This document shows, one piece after another, positions 41,968 to 50,527 of a stretch of 64,000 nt of DNA. Source of the stretch: JBECKX01 sp964468475. Its GTDB lineage: Bacteria; Zixibacteria; MSB-5A5; CAIYYT01. Under the pieces are notes generated by a model. That model was not told where the DNA came from, did not search any database, and saw only the letters and a program-made list of their open reading frames with translations. The stretch covers positions 22,643 to 86,642 of the forward strand of contig CAYXUL010000004.1 of the NCBI GenBank assembly GCA_964468475.1. Direction: 5' to 3'. The translations under genes were made by a program, and so were the position numbers. Every line of letters starts with the position of its first letter. Within the stretch, counting starts at the first letter, position 1.

Positions 41968-42133
41968 TTTGTGTCTCCTTCATGGTAGATCAAGTATATT
42001 GTTTGAGTAGTTCTTTAACTTCTACGCTAGATCATTCCCCCGGGAACATTCTCCTCGACATTCGTTATAAGAACCGTGCGCACGACAGGCGTGGTAACCA
42101 TGCCACTCGTGCGCCGGTCGAGCTTTTTGTTAC

Positions 42134-42162
42134 TTGACAATAATAGTCAATAAACGTAGAAT
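42134..42162 (+). promoter_or_regulatory. Sigma-70-type promoter of the lipid/ribosome operon
   Basis: TTGACA (42134-42139), a 17-base spacer and TAGAAT (42157-42162) match the housekeeping consensus at 6/6 and 5/6 with ideal spacing. The predicted start point is about 42168-42170, right at the ATG (42171) of the yceD-like gene, so that gene may be read from a leaderless message. Confidence 0.75.
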
Positions 42163-42170
42163 TAGCAGCT

Positions 42171-42677
42171 ATGGATATAGTGATTGAAGCGGTAGAAACG
42201 GAGCCGAAACAGCTGCGGCTTACGGCTGCGCCCGCTCAAATTGAAGTAATTTACGACCTCGGCCGTCTGGCAAAAGAGGTCGTTTATGATGTCTCCGTGC
42301 GGCGGGTCGAGGATGAGATTTTCCTCAACGGATTCCTCGATTTTACCCTGCGCTACACCTGCGCCCGGTGTCTGACCGAATATGATGAGGAAAACCGCCA
42401 GCCGCTGGACCTGATCCTGCAACTCGTTCCCGAAGAACAGGTTCCGACGGAAGAGCAGGATGAGTTCATTCTGGTGGCATCAAATAAGAAGACTTATAAT
42501 CTGGCAAGTCATGTGCGCGACGTCATTACGCTCGGCTTACCGCTGAAACCAATCTGCCGCGAGGATTGCCAGGGACTCTGCAGTCAATGCGGAACTAACT
42601 TGAACGAGAACAACTGCGATTGCCACAAGGAGCGCATCGATCCCCGCTGGGACGCGTTGAAGAGGATCAGCGGCTGA
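42171..42677 (+). CDS. yceD: DUF177 (YceD-like) protein
   Basis: A 168-residue protein with the DUF177 cysteine pairs CARCLTEYDEE (mid-protein) and CREDCQGLCSQCGTNLNENNCDC near the C-terminus, ending IDPRWDALKRI. The family is found directly upstream of rpmF in most bacteria, as here. In bacteria and plastids it has been linked to 23S rRNA processing. No ribosome binding site is visible before the ATG at 42171, in line with the promoter placement. An in-frame GTG lies 9 bases on. Confidence 0.9.
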   Translation: MDIVIEAVETEPKQLRLTAAPAQIEVIYDLGRLAKEVVYDVSVRRVEDEIFLNGFLDFTLRYTCARCLTEYDEENRQPLDLILQLVPEEQVPTEEQDEFILVASNKKTYNLASHVRDVITLGLPLKPICREDCQGLCSQCGTNLNENNCDCHKERIDPRWDALKRISG

Positions 42678-42770
42678 TCGCTGCCGTTCGAAGTCACGAA
42701 CACGGTGAAGAGTAATTCCGTTAGATAGAACAGACCACAAGTATACAGTATAGGAGAGTAAGACAGAACC

Positions 42771-42953
42771 ATGCCACTTCCCAAACGACGACACTCGCGG
42801 CAACGTGGCCGCAAGCGCCGGACACACTACAAAGCTACGGTTCCCAGCCTGATCCAATGCGAGAACTGCGGCGAAATGAAAATAATCCATCACATATGCC
42901 CCTCCTGTGGCCACTACCGTGGCGCTCAGGTTTTGGAAGGTAAGGAAGACTAA
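42771..42953 (+). CDS. rpmF: 50S ribosomal protein L32
   Basis: A 60-residue L32 with the invariant start PLPKRRHSRQRGRKRR and the zinc-ribbon cysteines CENCGEM...CPSCGHYRG, so this is the zinc-binding form. A site reading AGGAGAG lies upstream. The yceD-rpmF-plsX order is the standard bacterial arrangement coupling ribosome and membrane synthesis. Confidence 0.97.
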   Translation: MPLPKRRHSRQRGRKRRTHYKATVPSLIQCENCGEMKIIHHICPSCGHYRGAQVLEGKED

Positions 42954-42962
42954 GGAAGCACC

Positions 42963-43994
42963 TTGACAATCACGATTGCCGTCGATTGCATGGGCGCTGA
43001 TTTGGGACCACTGCCCCTGGTTCAGGGTGCGGTGGCGTTTCTGCGCGAATGCGCCGACAACTCAGAATTTCGGATTATCCTGGTGGGTGACGAAGAAGTT
43101 CTGCGCGAGCACCTTTCTCAGGAGATCGACATCGATTCACTGGATATTGAAATCTCACACGCACCGGAGGCGGTAGATATGCACATGCCCGCCACCGATG
43201 CCATCAGGCGCAAGCAGTCCTCCATGGCAGTGGCGGTTAGGATGCAGAAGGAAGGTCAGGCCCAGGCGGTCGTTTCTGCCGGCAACACGGGCGCTTTTAT
43301 GGCAAACTCCGTGCTGACGCTTGGCCGCATTGCCGGTGTGAGCCGACCAGCTATCGCTGGATTGTTTCCTAATATGCTTGAAAAGACAACAGTGCTGCTT
43401 GATGTTGGTGCCAATGTTGATGTAAAGCCCGATAACATCTTACAGTTTGCACAGATGGGTGCCTCGTACACCGAGGATATTCTCAAGGTGGCGTCACCGC
43501 GGGTAGGGCTATTGTCAATCGGCGAGGAATCTACCAAGGGCAACGACCTGACGCTAACCAGCCACGAACTCCTGCGACAGGGTGCATTCAACTTCGTCGG
43601 TAACGTCGAAGGCCGCGATATCATGACCGGTTCCTGCGACGTTGTAGTCTGCGACGGCTTCATCGGCAACATTCTGCTTAAGTTCGCCGAATCAGTAAAG
43701 ACTTTCCTGGAAACGCGTGTGCGCAAGCAGATCAGCTCGAACCTTTTTTCCAAAGCAGGTGCAATCTTGATGGGCCCGTTTCTGCGTCGCATGCGCAAGT
43801 CGTTTGATTACGCCGAATACGGTGGCGCGCCCTTGCTGGGTATCGACGGTAACTGCGTTGTTAGTCACGGCAAATCTTCGGCATTGGCAATCAAGAACGC
43901 CATCCGCGTAGCAGGTGAGATGATTACTACCGACGTGCGCAGTCACATCAGAAAGCGAATTGAGTGGACTGCCAGTAAAGCCATCGAAAATTGA
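42963..43994 (+). CDS. plsX: Phosphate acyltransferase PlsX
   Basis: A 343-residue PlsX starting with TTG behind AAGGAAGC. Conserved parts are AVDCMGADLGP, the MPATDAIRRKQSSMAVAVRM segment, VSAGNTGAFMANSVLTLGRI, LLDVGANVDVKP and VCDGFIGNILLKFAES. It makes acyl-phosphate from acyl-ACP for the first step of phospholipid synthesis. It begins 9 bp after rpmF and ends 3 bp before fabH. Confidence 0.97.
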   Translation: MTITIAVDCMGADLGPLPLVQGAVAFLRECADNSEFRIILVGDEEVLREHLSQEIDIDSLDIEISHAPEAVDMHMPATDAIRRKQSSMAVAVRMQKEGQAQAVVSAGNTGAFMANSVLTLGRIAGVSRPAIAGLFPNMLEKTTVLLDVGANVDVKPDNILQFAQMGASYTEDILKVASPRVGLLSIGEESTKGNDLTLTSHELLRQGAFNFVGNVEGRDIMTGSCDVVVCDGFIGNILLKFAESVKTFLETRVRKQISSNLFSKAGAILMGPFLRRMRKSFDYAEYGGAPLLGIDGNCVVSHGKSSALAIKNAIRVAGEMITTDVRSHIRKRIEWTASKAIEN

Positions 43995-43997
43995 GTT

Positions 43998-45002
43998 ATG
44001 AAAATGAGCAAAGATTCGATTTCAGCTGAAATGGTCGGAATTGGCTGTTACGTCCCCGAGAAGGTGCTGACTAATGCCGATTTTGAGAGGATTGTAGATA
44101 CTTCTGACGAATGGATTACTACGCGTACCGGCATTAAGCGACGTCACGTCGTAGGAGACTCAGGGGAAGCAACCTCCGACATGTGCATCAAGGCGGCTCG
44201 TCAGGCGCTGGCTGACGCCGATATGAGCCCGAAGGAACTTGATCTGATTCTCATAGGTACTTGCACGCCCGACATGAAGACACCCTCTGCTGCCGTTATC
44301 GTTCAGCGCCATCTCGGCGCCACAAACGCTGCCGCCTTCGATATTAATGCGGCCTGCGTCGGATACATCTACGGTCTGAAGGCGGCTCTGGCTTTTATCA
44401 AGTCCGGGATGTACAGGAATATTCTCGTGATGGGCTCGGAGACGCTAACCAGCATTACCAACTACCAGGATCGAACCACTTGCGTGCTTTTTGGTGACGG
44501 CGCTGGAGCTGCCGTTATCAAAGCTGGCAATGACCCGACGAGAGGCATCCTTGCTTCACGGATAGCCGCCGACGGTCGCCACGAGGAGCTTCTCTTTGTC
44601 AAGACCGGCGGGTCCCGCAATCCAGTGACGCCGGAGAATATCGGTAACGGTTCTCAAGGAATCTACATGAACGGTTCCGAGATTTTTCGACATGCCGTTC
44701 GCTATATGCAGGAATCATCCATCCAGGTGCTTGAGGACGCCGGCATGAAGCCGGAAGATTTGAAACTTGTCATTCCACATCAGGCAAATATTCGCATCAT
44801 AGACTCACTTCGCAAGCGGCTTCATTTGCCTAAGGAGAAGGTGTTCGTCAATATCCAGGAGTATGGCAACACTTCATCTGCTTCCATTCCGATCGCCATG
44901 GTGGAAGCGCGGAGTCGCGGTTTGCTTGAGAAGGGCGATTTGGTGCTGATGGTTTCGTTTGGCGGTGGCCTGGTGTGGGGAGCCTGCCTGGTCAGGCTGT
45001 AG
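43998..45002 (+). CDS. fabH: 3-oxoacyl-ACP synthase III (FabH)
   Basis: A 334-residue ketoacyl synthase III. The catalytic triad is visible: Cys120 in FDINAACVGY, His in LVIPHQANIRI and Asn in EYGNTSSASIP. The WITTRTGIKRRH motif and the closing glycine-rich VSFGGGLVWGA are also present. It starts fatty acid synthesis by condensing acetyl-CoA (or a branched primer) with malonyl-ACP. Confidence 0.97.
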   Translation: MKMSKDSISAEMVGIGCYVPEKVLTNADFERIVDTSDEWITTRTGIKRRHVVGDSGEATSDMCIKAARQALADADMSPKELDLILIGTCTPDMKTPSAAVIVQRHLGATNAAAFDINAACVGYIYGLKAALAFIKSGMYRNILVMGSETLTSITNYQDRTTCVLFGDGAGAAVIKAGNDPTRGILASRIAADGRHEELLFVKTGGSRNPVTPENIGNGSQGIYMNGSEIFRHAVRYMQESSIQVLEDAGMKPEDLKLVIPHQANIRIIDSLRKRLHLPKEKVFVNIQEYGNTSSASIPIAMVEARSRGLLEKGDLVLMVSFGGGLVWGACLVRL

Positions 45003-45027
45003 ACATTCTTAAGGGAGGTCGACTTCT

Positions 45028-45972
45028 ATGAATAAGACAGCATTCCTATTTCCGGGGCAGGGCTCACAATACGTAGGTATGGGGCAGGATCTCTACGATA
45101 AATACGATTCGGTCAAAGCTCTCTACAAATCAGCTTCGGAGATCCTTGGATATGATCTCGCCGACATCTCCTTCAATGGTCCCGAAGAAAAACTAAAGGA
45201 AACGGTGGTAACTCAGCCTGCTATCCTGGTTCATTCCCTGGCATGGCTGACTGCGCTGAAAGAAATAGGAAATACCTCGCCCGAATTTGCAGCCGGTCAT
45301 TCTCTGGGTGAATATTCCGCCCTGGCAAATGCCGGAGTGCTCTCTTTCGAGGATGCTATCACCGCCGTCAATACCCGCTGCAAGGCGATGCAGGAAGCCT
45401 GCGACGAAAATCGCGGCACTATGGCGGCAATCATCGGTCTGTCACGCGAGCAGATTCTTGACTTGACAGGAAAAATGAGCGCCGATGGCGTGTGTGTCCC
45501 GGCGAACTTCAACTCACCGCAGCAAGTGGCGATTTCGGGTGACTATGAGACAATAGAGAAAGCTTGTGCTGTTGCCAAAGAAATGGGCGCCAAACGAGCG
45601 ATGATCCTGCCGGTTGGCGGCGCGTTTCACTCACCTTTGATGGCGAGCGCGAGCTCCAAGCTTGATACCACCCTGAGTCAGCTTACTTTCCAGGGTGCGC
45701 AGTTTCCGGTAGTGGCCAATGTTTCTGCAAAGCCGGAGACTGACCGGGAGAGAATCAGGCAGCTTCTTGTTGAGCAAATCACAGCTCCGGTACTCTGGAC
45801 CGATACTCTGGAAACGCTAAGACAAAACGGCGTCACGCGTTTCGTCGAGATCGGGCCCGGTAAGGTGTTGTCAGGCTTGGTAAAACGAACCCTGAGCGAT
45901 ATTGAAATTATGAATCTTGACAAACTGCCTGACTTTGATTTGGTTGCCGACAAAATTATGGAGGCGGTTTGA
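45028..45972 (+). CDS. fabD: Malonyl-CoA:ACP transacylase (FabD)
   Basis: A 314-residue acyltransferase with FPGQGSQYVGMG at the start, the nucleophile Ser92 in AAGHSLGEYSAL, the conserved Arg region (VNTRCKAMQEA) and the active-site His in GGAFHSPLM. GGGAGGTCG precedes the ATG. It loads malonyl groups onto ACP. The stop overlaps the fabG start by 4 bp. Confidence 0.97.
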   Translation: MNKTAFLFPGQGSQYVGMGQDLYDKYDSVKALYKSASEILGYDLADISFNGPEEKLKETVVTQPAILVHSLAWLTALKEIGNTSPEFAAGHSLGEYSALANAGVLSFEDAITAVNTRCKAMQEACDENRGTMAAIIGLSREQILDLTGKMSADGVCVPANFNSPQQVAISGDYETIEKACAVAKEMGAKRAMILPVGGAFHSPLMASASSKLDTTLSQLTFQGAQFPVVANVSAKPETDRERIRQLLVEQITAPVLWTDTLETLRQNGVTRFVEIGPGKVLSGLVKRTLSDIEIMNLDKLPDFDLVADKIMEAV

Positions 45973-46706
45973 CACTTGCGGGCAAGTCAGCCATTATCAC
46001 GGGCGGCGCCAGAGGCATTGGCAGGGCAATAGTTGAGAGATTCTTAGACGACGGAGCAAACGTCGTGATTGCTGATGTCCTCGATGACGTTGGCGCGGAC
46101 ACTGTTAAAGAACTCTCCGAACGCGGGAAAGTCGTTTATCAACATTGCGATGTGACGTCAGGCACGGACGCCGAAGCCGCTGTCGCCAAGGCGGTCAGCG
46201 AGTTTGGCGGCATCGACATTCTGGTCAATAACGCCGGAATCACGCGTGACTCACTGCTGATTCGACTCAGTGGCGACGACTGGGACAAGGTGATGAACAT
46301 CAACCTGAAAGGCGCGTTCCTGATGACCCAGGCTGCTGCCAAGGTGATGATGAAAGCTCGCAGCGGCAAGATAGTCAACATATCGTCGGTAGTAGGTTTG
46401 ATGGGCAATTTTGGACAGAGCAACTATTCTGCGTCCAAGGCCGGGTTGATCGGTCTTACCAAGAGCAGTGCCAAAGAGTTGGCGGGGCGCGGAATAACCG
46501 TCAACGCGATTGCTCCGGGGTATATTCAAACCGAGATGACTGAAAACTTGCCGGAAAGCGCCAAGGAGTCCTTTCTGAACAATATACCGCTCAAGCGCGC
46601 CGGAACCCCGGCGGATGTCGCAAACGTCGTAACGTTTCTGGCGTCTGATGCGTCGGGCTATGTCACGGGCCAGGTTCTGCCGGTCTGTGGCGGCTTGTTG
46701 ATGTAA
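45969..46706 (+). CDS. fabG: 3-oxoacyl-ACP reductase (FabG)
   Basis: A 245-residue short-chain dehydrogenase starting with TTG inside the end of fabD. Motifs are TGGARGIGRAI (NADPH site), NNAGITRDSLL, the catalytic Ser in NISSVVGLMGN, and YSASKAG (Tyr and Lys). The ending DASGYVTGQVLPVCGGLLM is typical. It reduces 3-oxoacyl-ACP in the elongation cycle. Confidence 0.97.
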   Translation: MTLAGKSAIITGGARGIGRAIVERFLDDGANVVIADVLDDVGADTVKELSERGKVVYQHCDVTSGTDAEAAVAKAVSEFGGIDILVNNAGITRDSLLIRLSGDDWDKVMNINLKGAFLMTQAAAKVMMKARSGKIVNISSVVGLMGNFGQSNYSASKAGLIGLTKSSAKELAGRGITVNAIAPGYIQTEMTENLPESAKESFLNNIPLKRAGTPADVANVVTFLASDASGYVTGQVLPVCGGLLM

Positions 46707-46775
46707 TGTAAGATAAGTGGAATAGAAACTGATTAGTGATTGAATAGATTCTCAATTCATTGGAGGATTTTTGCC

Positions 46776-47024
46776 GTGGATATCGAAGCCAAAGTTAAAG
46801 AGATCATCGTAGATCAATTGAACGCCGACGCGGATGCCGTCACACCTGAGGCCAAGTTCGTCGAAGACCTGGGCGCCGACTCACTCGACACTGTTGAGCT
46901 GGTGATGGCTCTTGAGGACGCCTTTGACATCGAGATCAAAGATGAAGACGCCGAGAAGATCGCGACTGTCGGTGATGCAATCAACTACATTAAGGAGCAC
47001 AAGCAGGAAGAAGCTGCCTCGTAG
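46776..47024 (+). CDS. acpP: Acyl carrier protein
   Basis: An 82-residue acidic carrier protein. The GTG at 46776 follows TGGAGGATTTTTGCC and gives the canonical length. The phosphopantetheine attachment Ser36 lies in GADSLDTVELVMALE, and helix III contains FDIEIKDEDAEKIATVGDAINYI. An upstream in-frame start at 46740 would precede the ribosome site and is rejected. Confidence 0.97.
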   Translation: MDIEAKVKEIIVDQLNADADAVTPEAKFVEDLGADSLDTVELVMALEDAFDIEIKDEDAEKIATVGDAINYIKEHKQEEAAS

Positions 47025-47094
47025 CGTTGCTTCTGCGGCGCAATATCGAGCAAAGTACTGCTTAGAGACCATTATTGGATAGTTGGCTGGACAT

Positions 47095-48342
47095 ATGAAG
47101 CAAGCTGTAATTACAGGCATCGGGATACTCTCGCCGATAGGCAATTCTATCGAGGAATTCTGGCAGGGTATCAAAGAGGGTCGCTCCGGGGCGAGTGTTG
47201 TGGACCGCTTTGACATTGAGCAGTTTAGCTCCAAGATTGCCTGCATGGTCAAGAATTTTGACCCCTTGCAATACATCGACAAGAAGGAGTTGCGCCGATC
47301 TGATCTGGTTCAGCAGTACTCGCTGGCGGGAGCAGAGATGGCCGTTGCCGATTCCGGCCTTGACCTGAATAAAGTGAACCTCGACCGCGTAGGAGTGGTC
47401 ACTGGCTCCGGAATCGGAGGAATCGCGACCTTCGAGGATCAGACGAGAACTTTCATCGAACGCGGCGCCGGTAAGGTGAGCCCGTTTTTCATCCCGATGA
47501 TGATCATCGACATGGTTCCCGGGCTAATCTCTCTCAAATTCGGTTTCAAAGGTCCTAACTACTCTACAGTGAGCGCTTGCGCTTCCTCGGCTCACGCGCT
47601 GGCGGATGCACATCGGATAATCGCGCGCGGGGAAGCCGATATTATCGTCACCGGCGGCTCCGAAGCGTCGATCACCGAAATGGCGTTTGCCGGCTTCTGT
47701 TCTTCACGTGCCCTGTCGACACGCAACGATGACCCCGCAACGGCATCCCGGCCTTTCGACAAGGGACGAGATGGATTCGTAATGGGCGAAGGTGCTGCCA
47801 TTTTGATTGTGGAAGAGAAACAGCACGCTCTCAACCGCGGTGCAAAGATTTACGCCGATTTGTTGGGAGCCGGAATGTCCGCTGATGCGCATCATATTAC
47901 CGCGCCGGCTCCGGATGGCAACGGCGCGGCTCGCGCCATGAAAGCTGCATTGGACTCTGCTCAAATTCAGCCCGAAATGGTTGATTATGTCAATACCCAC
48001 GGAACCTCTACGCCTCTGGGCGACATCGCCGAAACCAAAGCGCTCAAAACCGTGTTCGGCGATTACGTGAGCAAGCTCAACATAAATTCGACCAAGTCAA
48101 TGATCGGGCATATGCTTGGCGGTGCCGGTGCGATAGAGGCCGCCGTCACTGCGCTGTCGCTGCGCGATGGATTCGTTCATCAAACCATCAATATCTTCGA
48201 CCCGGATCCGGAATGCGATCTTGACTATACTTCTGAAAGCAGCCGAAATGTCGACATTAAGTGTGGTATCAGTAACTCCTTTGGCTTTGGCGGACACAAC
48301 ATCACAATAGTCTTGGGAAAACATACGAACTCAACGGGATAG
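47095..48342 (+). CDS. fabF: 3-oxoacyl-ACP synthase II (FabF)
   Basis: A 415-residue condensing enzyme. Its catalytic Cys162 lies in STVSACASSAHA, with the two His in NTHGTSTPLGD and SMIGHMLGGAGAIE, and a C-terminal NSFGFGGHNITIV. The start is the ATG at 47095 (KQAVITGIGILSPIG); a TTG at 47083 is in frame but less typical. The acpP-fabF-rnc order is classical. Confidence 0.97.
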   Translation: MKQAVITGIGILSPIGNSIEEFWQGIKEGRSGASVVDRFDIEQFSSKIACMVKNFDPLQYIDKKELRRSDLVQQYSLAGAEMAVADSGLDLNKVNLDRVGVVTGSGIGGIATFEDQTRTFIERGAGKVSPFFIPMMIIDMVPGLISLKFGFKGPNYSTVSACASSAHALADAHRIIARGEADIIVTGGSEASITEMAFAGFCSSRALSTRNDDPATASRPFDKGRDGFVMGEGAAILIVEEKQHALNRGAKIYADLLGAGMSADAHHITAPAPDGNGAARAMKAALDSAQIQPEMVDYVNTHGTSTPLGDIAETKALKTVFGDYVSKLNINSTKSMIGHMLGGAGAIEAAVTALSLRDGFVHQTINIFDPDPECDLDYTSESSRNVDIKCGISNSFGFGGHNITIVLGKHTNSTG

Positions 48343-48344
48343 TC

Positions 48345-49127
48345 ATGCTGAAGTTCCTGGCCCGGCTGTTCGGAAGCAGCAAACCTGCCAAGAGCGGCCC
48401 ATTAGTATTGGGGCCCAAAGAGCGGGCGGCACTGGAGGCTAAGCTTGGTTACCAGTTTCGAGAAGATCATTACCTGATTAAGGCGCTTACCCACCGCTCG
48501 TTTCTCCGTCAAGTGGAATCCACCAACGTCAGATCTTACGAACGGCTCGAATTTCTGGGAGACTCCGTTCTCGGGCTGGTGGTGGCAGAAGAGCTGTTTC
48601 TGCACTACGATGATATGTCCGAGGGCAAACTCACGAAGAATAAATCAATCCTGGTAAACAAGAAAGTGCTGGCGCATACGGCGGGAGTGATCGGCCTGGG
48701 GGAGTATATATTTATGTCTCCCGACGAGGAGCGCGCCGGCGGTCGGGAACGTCAGTCGATCCTGGCCGATAGCCTGGAGGCGCTCTTTGGTGCCGTGTAT
48801 TTTGATGGCGGACTGGAGGCGTCCCGGCAGGTCATTCGCAAAGTAATATCGTTCGACTTTTCCAAGAAAAGTAAGCAACTCGCGTTGCGCAATTATAAAG
48901 GTGAGCTGCTGGAACGCTTGCAAGCCAACGGCCGCAGCGCACCGCGCTACACTGTCAGCGACGAAGACGGGCCGGATCACCAAAAGGTATTTACCGTCGA
49001 AGTGTTTGTCGAAGGGCGGCGGCTGGGAAGCGGGCGTGGCGATTCCAAGAAGAGCGCCGAGCAGGAGGCCGCCGCAAGTGCGCTGGTTAGCCTGGAAGCG
49101 GAAAGTGATAAGGAGGTTAAGAAGTGA
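48345..49127 (+). CDS. rnc: Ribonuclease III
   Basis: A 260-residue RNase III. The signature ERLEFLGDSVLGLVVAE is at about 66-82, and the second metal site lies in ILADSLEALFGAVYFDGG. A C-terminal double-stranded RNA-binding domain (NYKGELLERLQANG to SAEQEAAASALVSL) follows. It processes rRNA precursors and structured mRNAs. The gene starts 2 bp after fabF and overlaps etfB by 4 bp. Confidence 0.97.
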   Translation: MLKFLARLFGSSKPAKSGPLVLGPKERAALEAKLGYQFREDHYLIKALTHRSFLRQVESTNVRSYERLEFLGDSVLGLVVAEELFLHYDDMSEGKLTKNKSILVNKKVLAHTAGVIGLGEYIFMSPDEERAGGRERQSILADSLEALFGAVYFDGGLEASRQVIRKVISFDFSKKSKQLALRNYKGELLERLQANGRSAPRYTVSDEDGPDHQKVFTVEVFVEGRRLGSGRGDSKKSAEQEAAASALVSLEAESDKEVKK

Positions 49128-49909
49128 AAATAGTGGTCTGTATCAAGCAGGTTCCTGAAATTGCGCTGGTGAGTGTTGACGACAGTAAGGGCGAGTTGAA
49201 TCTTCCGCAAAGCCCCGGCATGGTCAACCCGTTTGACAGTTATGCAATTGAGGAGGCTCTCCGCCTCAAGGAAAAGCATGGCGGCACTGTCGTGGTAATG
49301 TCGCTGGGTGGCAAAGAAGCGGAATACGCTCTCAGGGAAGGGCTTGCGCTCGGCGCCGATGAAGCTGTGCATCTCACCGACAATGCCTTCGCACAACTCG
49401 ACTCTACCGCAATAGCCACGGTTCTGGCCGCCGGCGTAAAGAGTATCGGTGACGCCGATCTCGTTCTCTTTGGAAAACAGGCGGTCGATTCTGACGCATC
49501 AAGTGTCAGTGGCGCCGTGGGGGGAGCGCTCAACGTTCCCGCGGCAATGTTTGTGCGCAAGATCGAGGATGTGACTGACGGCAAGCTGACGGTTGAACGC
49601 ATGACAGACACAGGCTTCGATAAAGTAACGATGCCGATGCCCGCGGTGATCTCGGTAGTCAAGGAGATTAATGAGCCGCGCCTGCCGTCGCTCAAGGGCA
49701 AAATGATGGCGAAGAAAAAAGAGATCAAAGTTCTAAGCGCCGCCGAGCTTGGACTCGATATGAATTTGCCGGCATTTGCCTCAATGAGTCAGCTCGATAA
49801 GTCAGCAAGCCCGCCATCACGACCGAAGGGTGAAATCATCCAGGGTGAGTCACCGGCTGAGATCGCAGACTCTCTCTTTAAGAAGCTGCGTGAAGATCAA
49901 GTAATATAG
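49124..49909 (+). CDS. etfB: Electron transfer flavoprotein beta subunit
   Basis: A 261-residue EtfB starting with GTG within the end of rnc. Family parts are VVCIKQVPEIA, NPFDSYAIEEALRLKE, ADLVLFGKQAVDSDASSVSGAVGG and the signature region VISVVKEINEPRLPSLKGKMMAKKKEI. EtfB binds AMP and pairs with EtfA, which carries FAD. Here etfA does not follow; the next gene is an unrelated secreted protein after 250 bp. The alpha subunit must be encoded elsewhere. Confidence 0.95.
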   Translation: MKIVVCIKQVPEIALVSVDDSKGELNLPQSPGMVNPFDSYAIEEALRLKEKHGGTVVVMSLGGKEAEYALREGLALGADEAVHLTDNAFAQLDSTAIATVLAAGVKSIGDADLVLFGKQAVDSDASSVSGAVGGALNVPAAMFVRKIEDVTDGKLTVERMTDTGFDKVTMPMPAVISVVKEINEPRLPSLKGKMMAKKKEIKVLSAAELGLDMNLPAFASMSQLDKSASPPSRPKGEIIQGESPAEIADSLFKKLREDQVI

Positions 49910-50009
49910 ACTCTGGACGCTCATTCGGGTCTGTACGCAGTTTCTGCGCCAATTCACAAGTTGTTGTTCGGCAATATGATAGAATGGGCAAGCCTGAATT
50001 TGTTGCTCG

Positions 50010-50054
50010 TGGCGCAAAAACTGCTTGACAACTATTGACCTCTTTGATTATCGT
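50010..50054 (+). promoter_or_regulatory. Sigma-54-like promoter overlapping a sigma-70-like promoter
   Basis: TGGCGCAAAAACTGCT (50010-50025) keeps the GG-N10-GC spacing of sigma-54 promoters and most of the TGGCAC/TTGCT consensus. TTGACA (50025-50030), with 18 bases to TATCGT (50049-50054), could serve the housekeeping factor. Either would drive the small secreted protein at 50163 and possibly the sigma-54 activator beyond it. Confidence 0.4.
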
Positions 50055-50162
50055 AAGCCAGAAGCCAAAACACCTCAAATCGATTATTCCTATAGTAACG
50101 CTTCGTTGCTCGTAACATAATTCTCAAATAGACTCACTTATGAAGTCTAGGAGGCGGTAGGT

Positions 50163-50498
50163 ATGAACCTGCTTAAAGTAACATTTCTGGTTGTTGTTGC
50201 TGCCTCACTCGCACTTCTGCTATCCAATCATGCGATAGCGCTTGACCATCCCTGGGACGATGGACCGGCTGACACCACTGTGGCGTCATCCGCTAGCGTC
50301 GATGGGGGTCCAAATGTGGGTTCCGACACCAGCCCTGACAATGACCCGATCTACGTTCGGGTGCCGTTCTGGCTGCATTGGTTCTTCGGCGGTTTCGATA
50401 CCTACATTATTGGTCAAAAAGTGCAACAGGCCGGAAATCAGTCCGACGGAGGAAGCAAGCACATTTCTGGAAAGGTGCTAAAACCAAAACTTAGGTAG
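50163..50498 (+). CDS. Small secreted protein, function unknown
   Basis: A 111-residue protein with a strong ribosome site (TAGGAGGCGGTAGGT). Its signal peptide (VTFLVVVAASLALLLSNHAIA, about 5-26) would be cleaved near AIA-LDH. The mature part is acidic and Ser/Asp-rich, then aromatic (YVRVPFWLHWFFGGFDTYIIG), ending in a basic tail. No family is recognised. It is 29 bp upstream of the sigma-54 activator gene and may be its ligand, target or simply a cotranscribed neighbour. Confidence 0.6.
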   Translation: MNLLKVTFLVVVAASLALLLSNHAIALDHPWDDGPADTTVASSASVDGGPNVGSDTSPDNDPIYVRVPFWLHWFFGGFDTYIIGQKVQQAGNQSDGGSKHISGKVLKPKLR

Positions 50499-50527
50499 TT
50501 CGCGGTAACTCAAAACGCTGAAACTCG

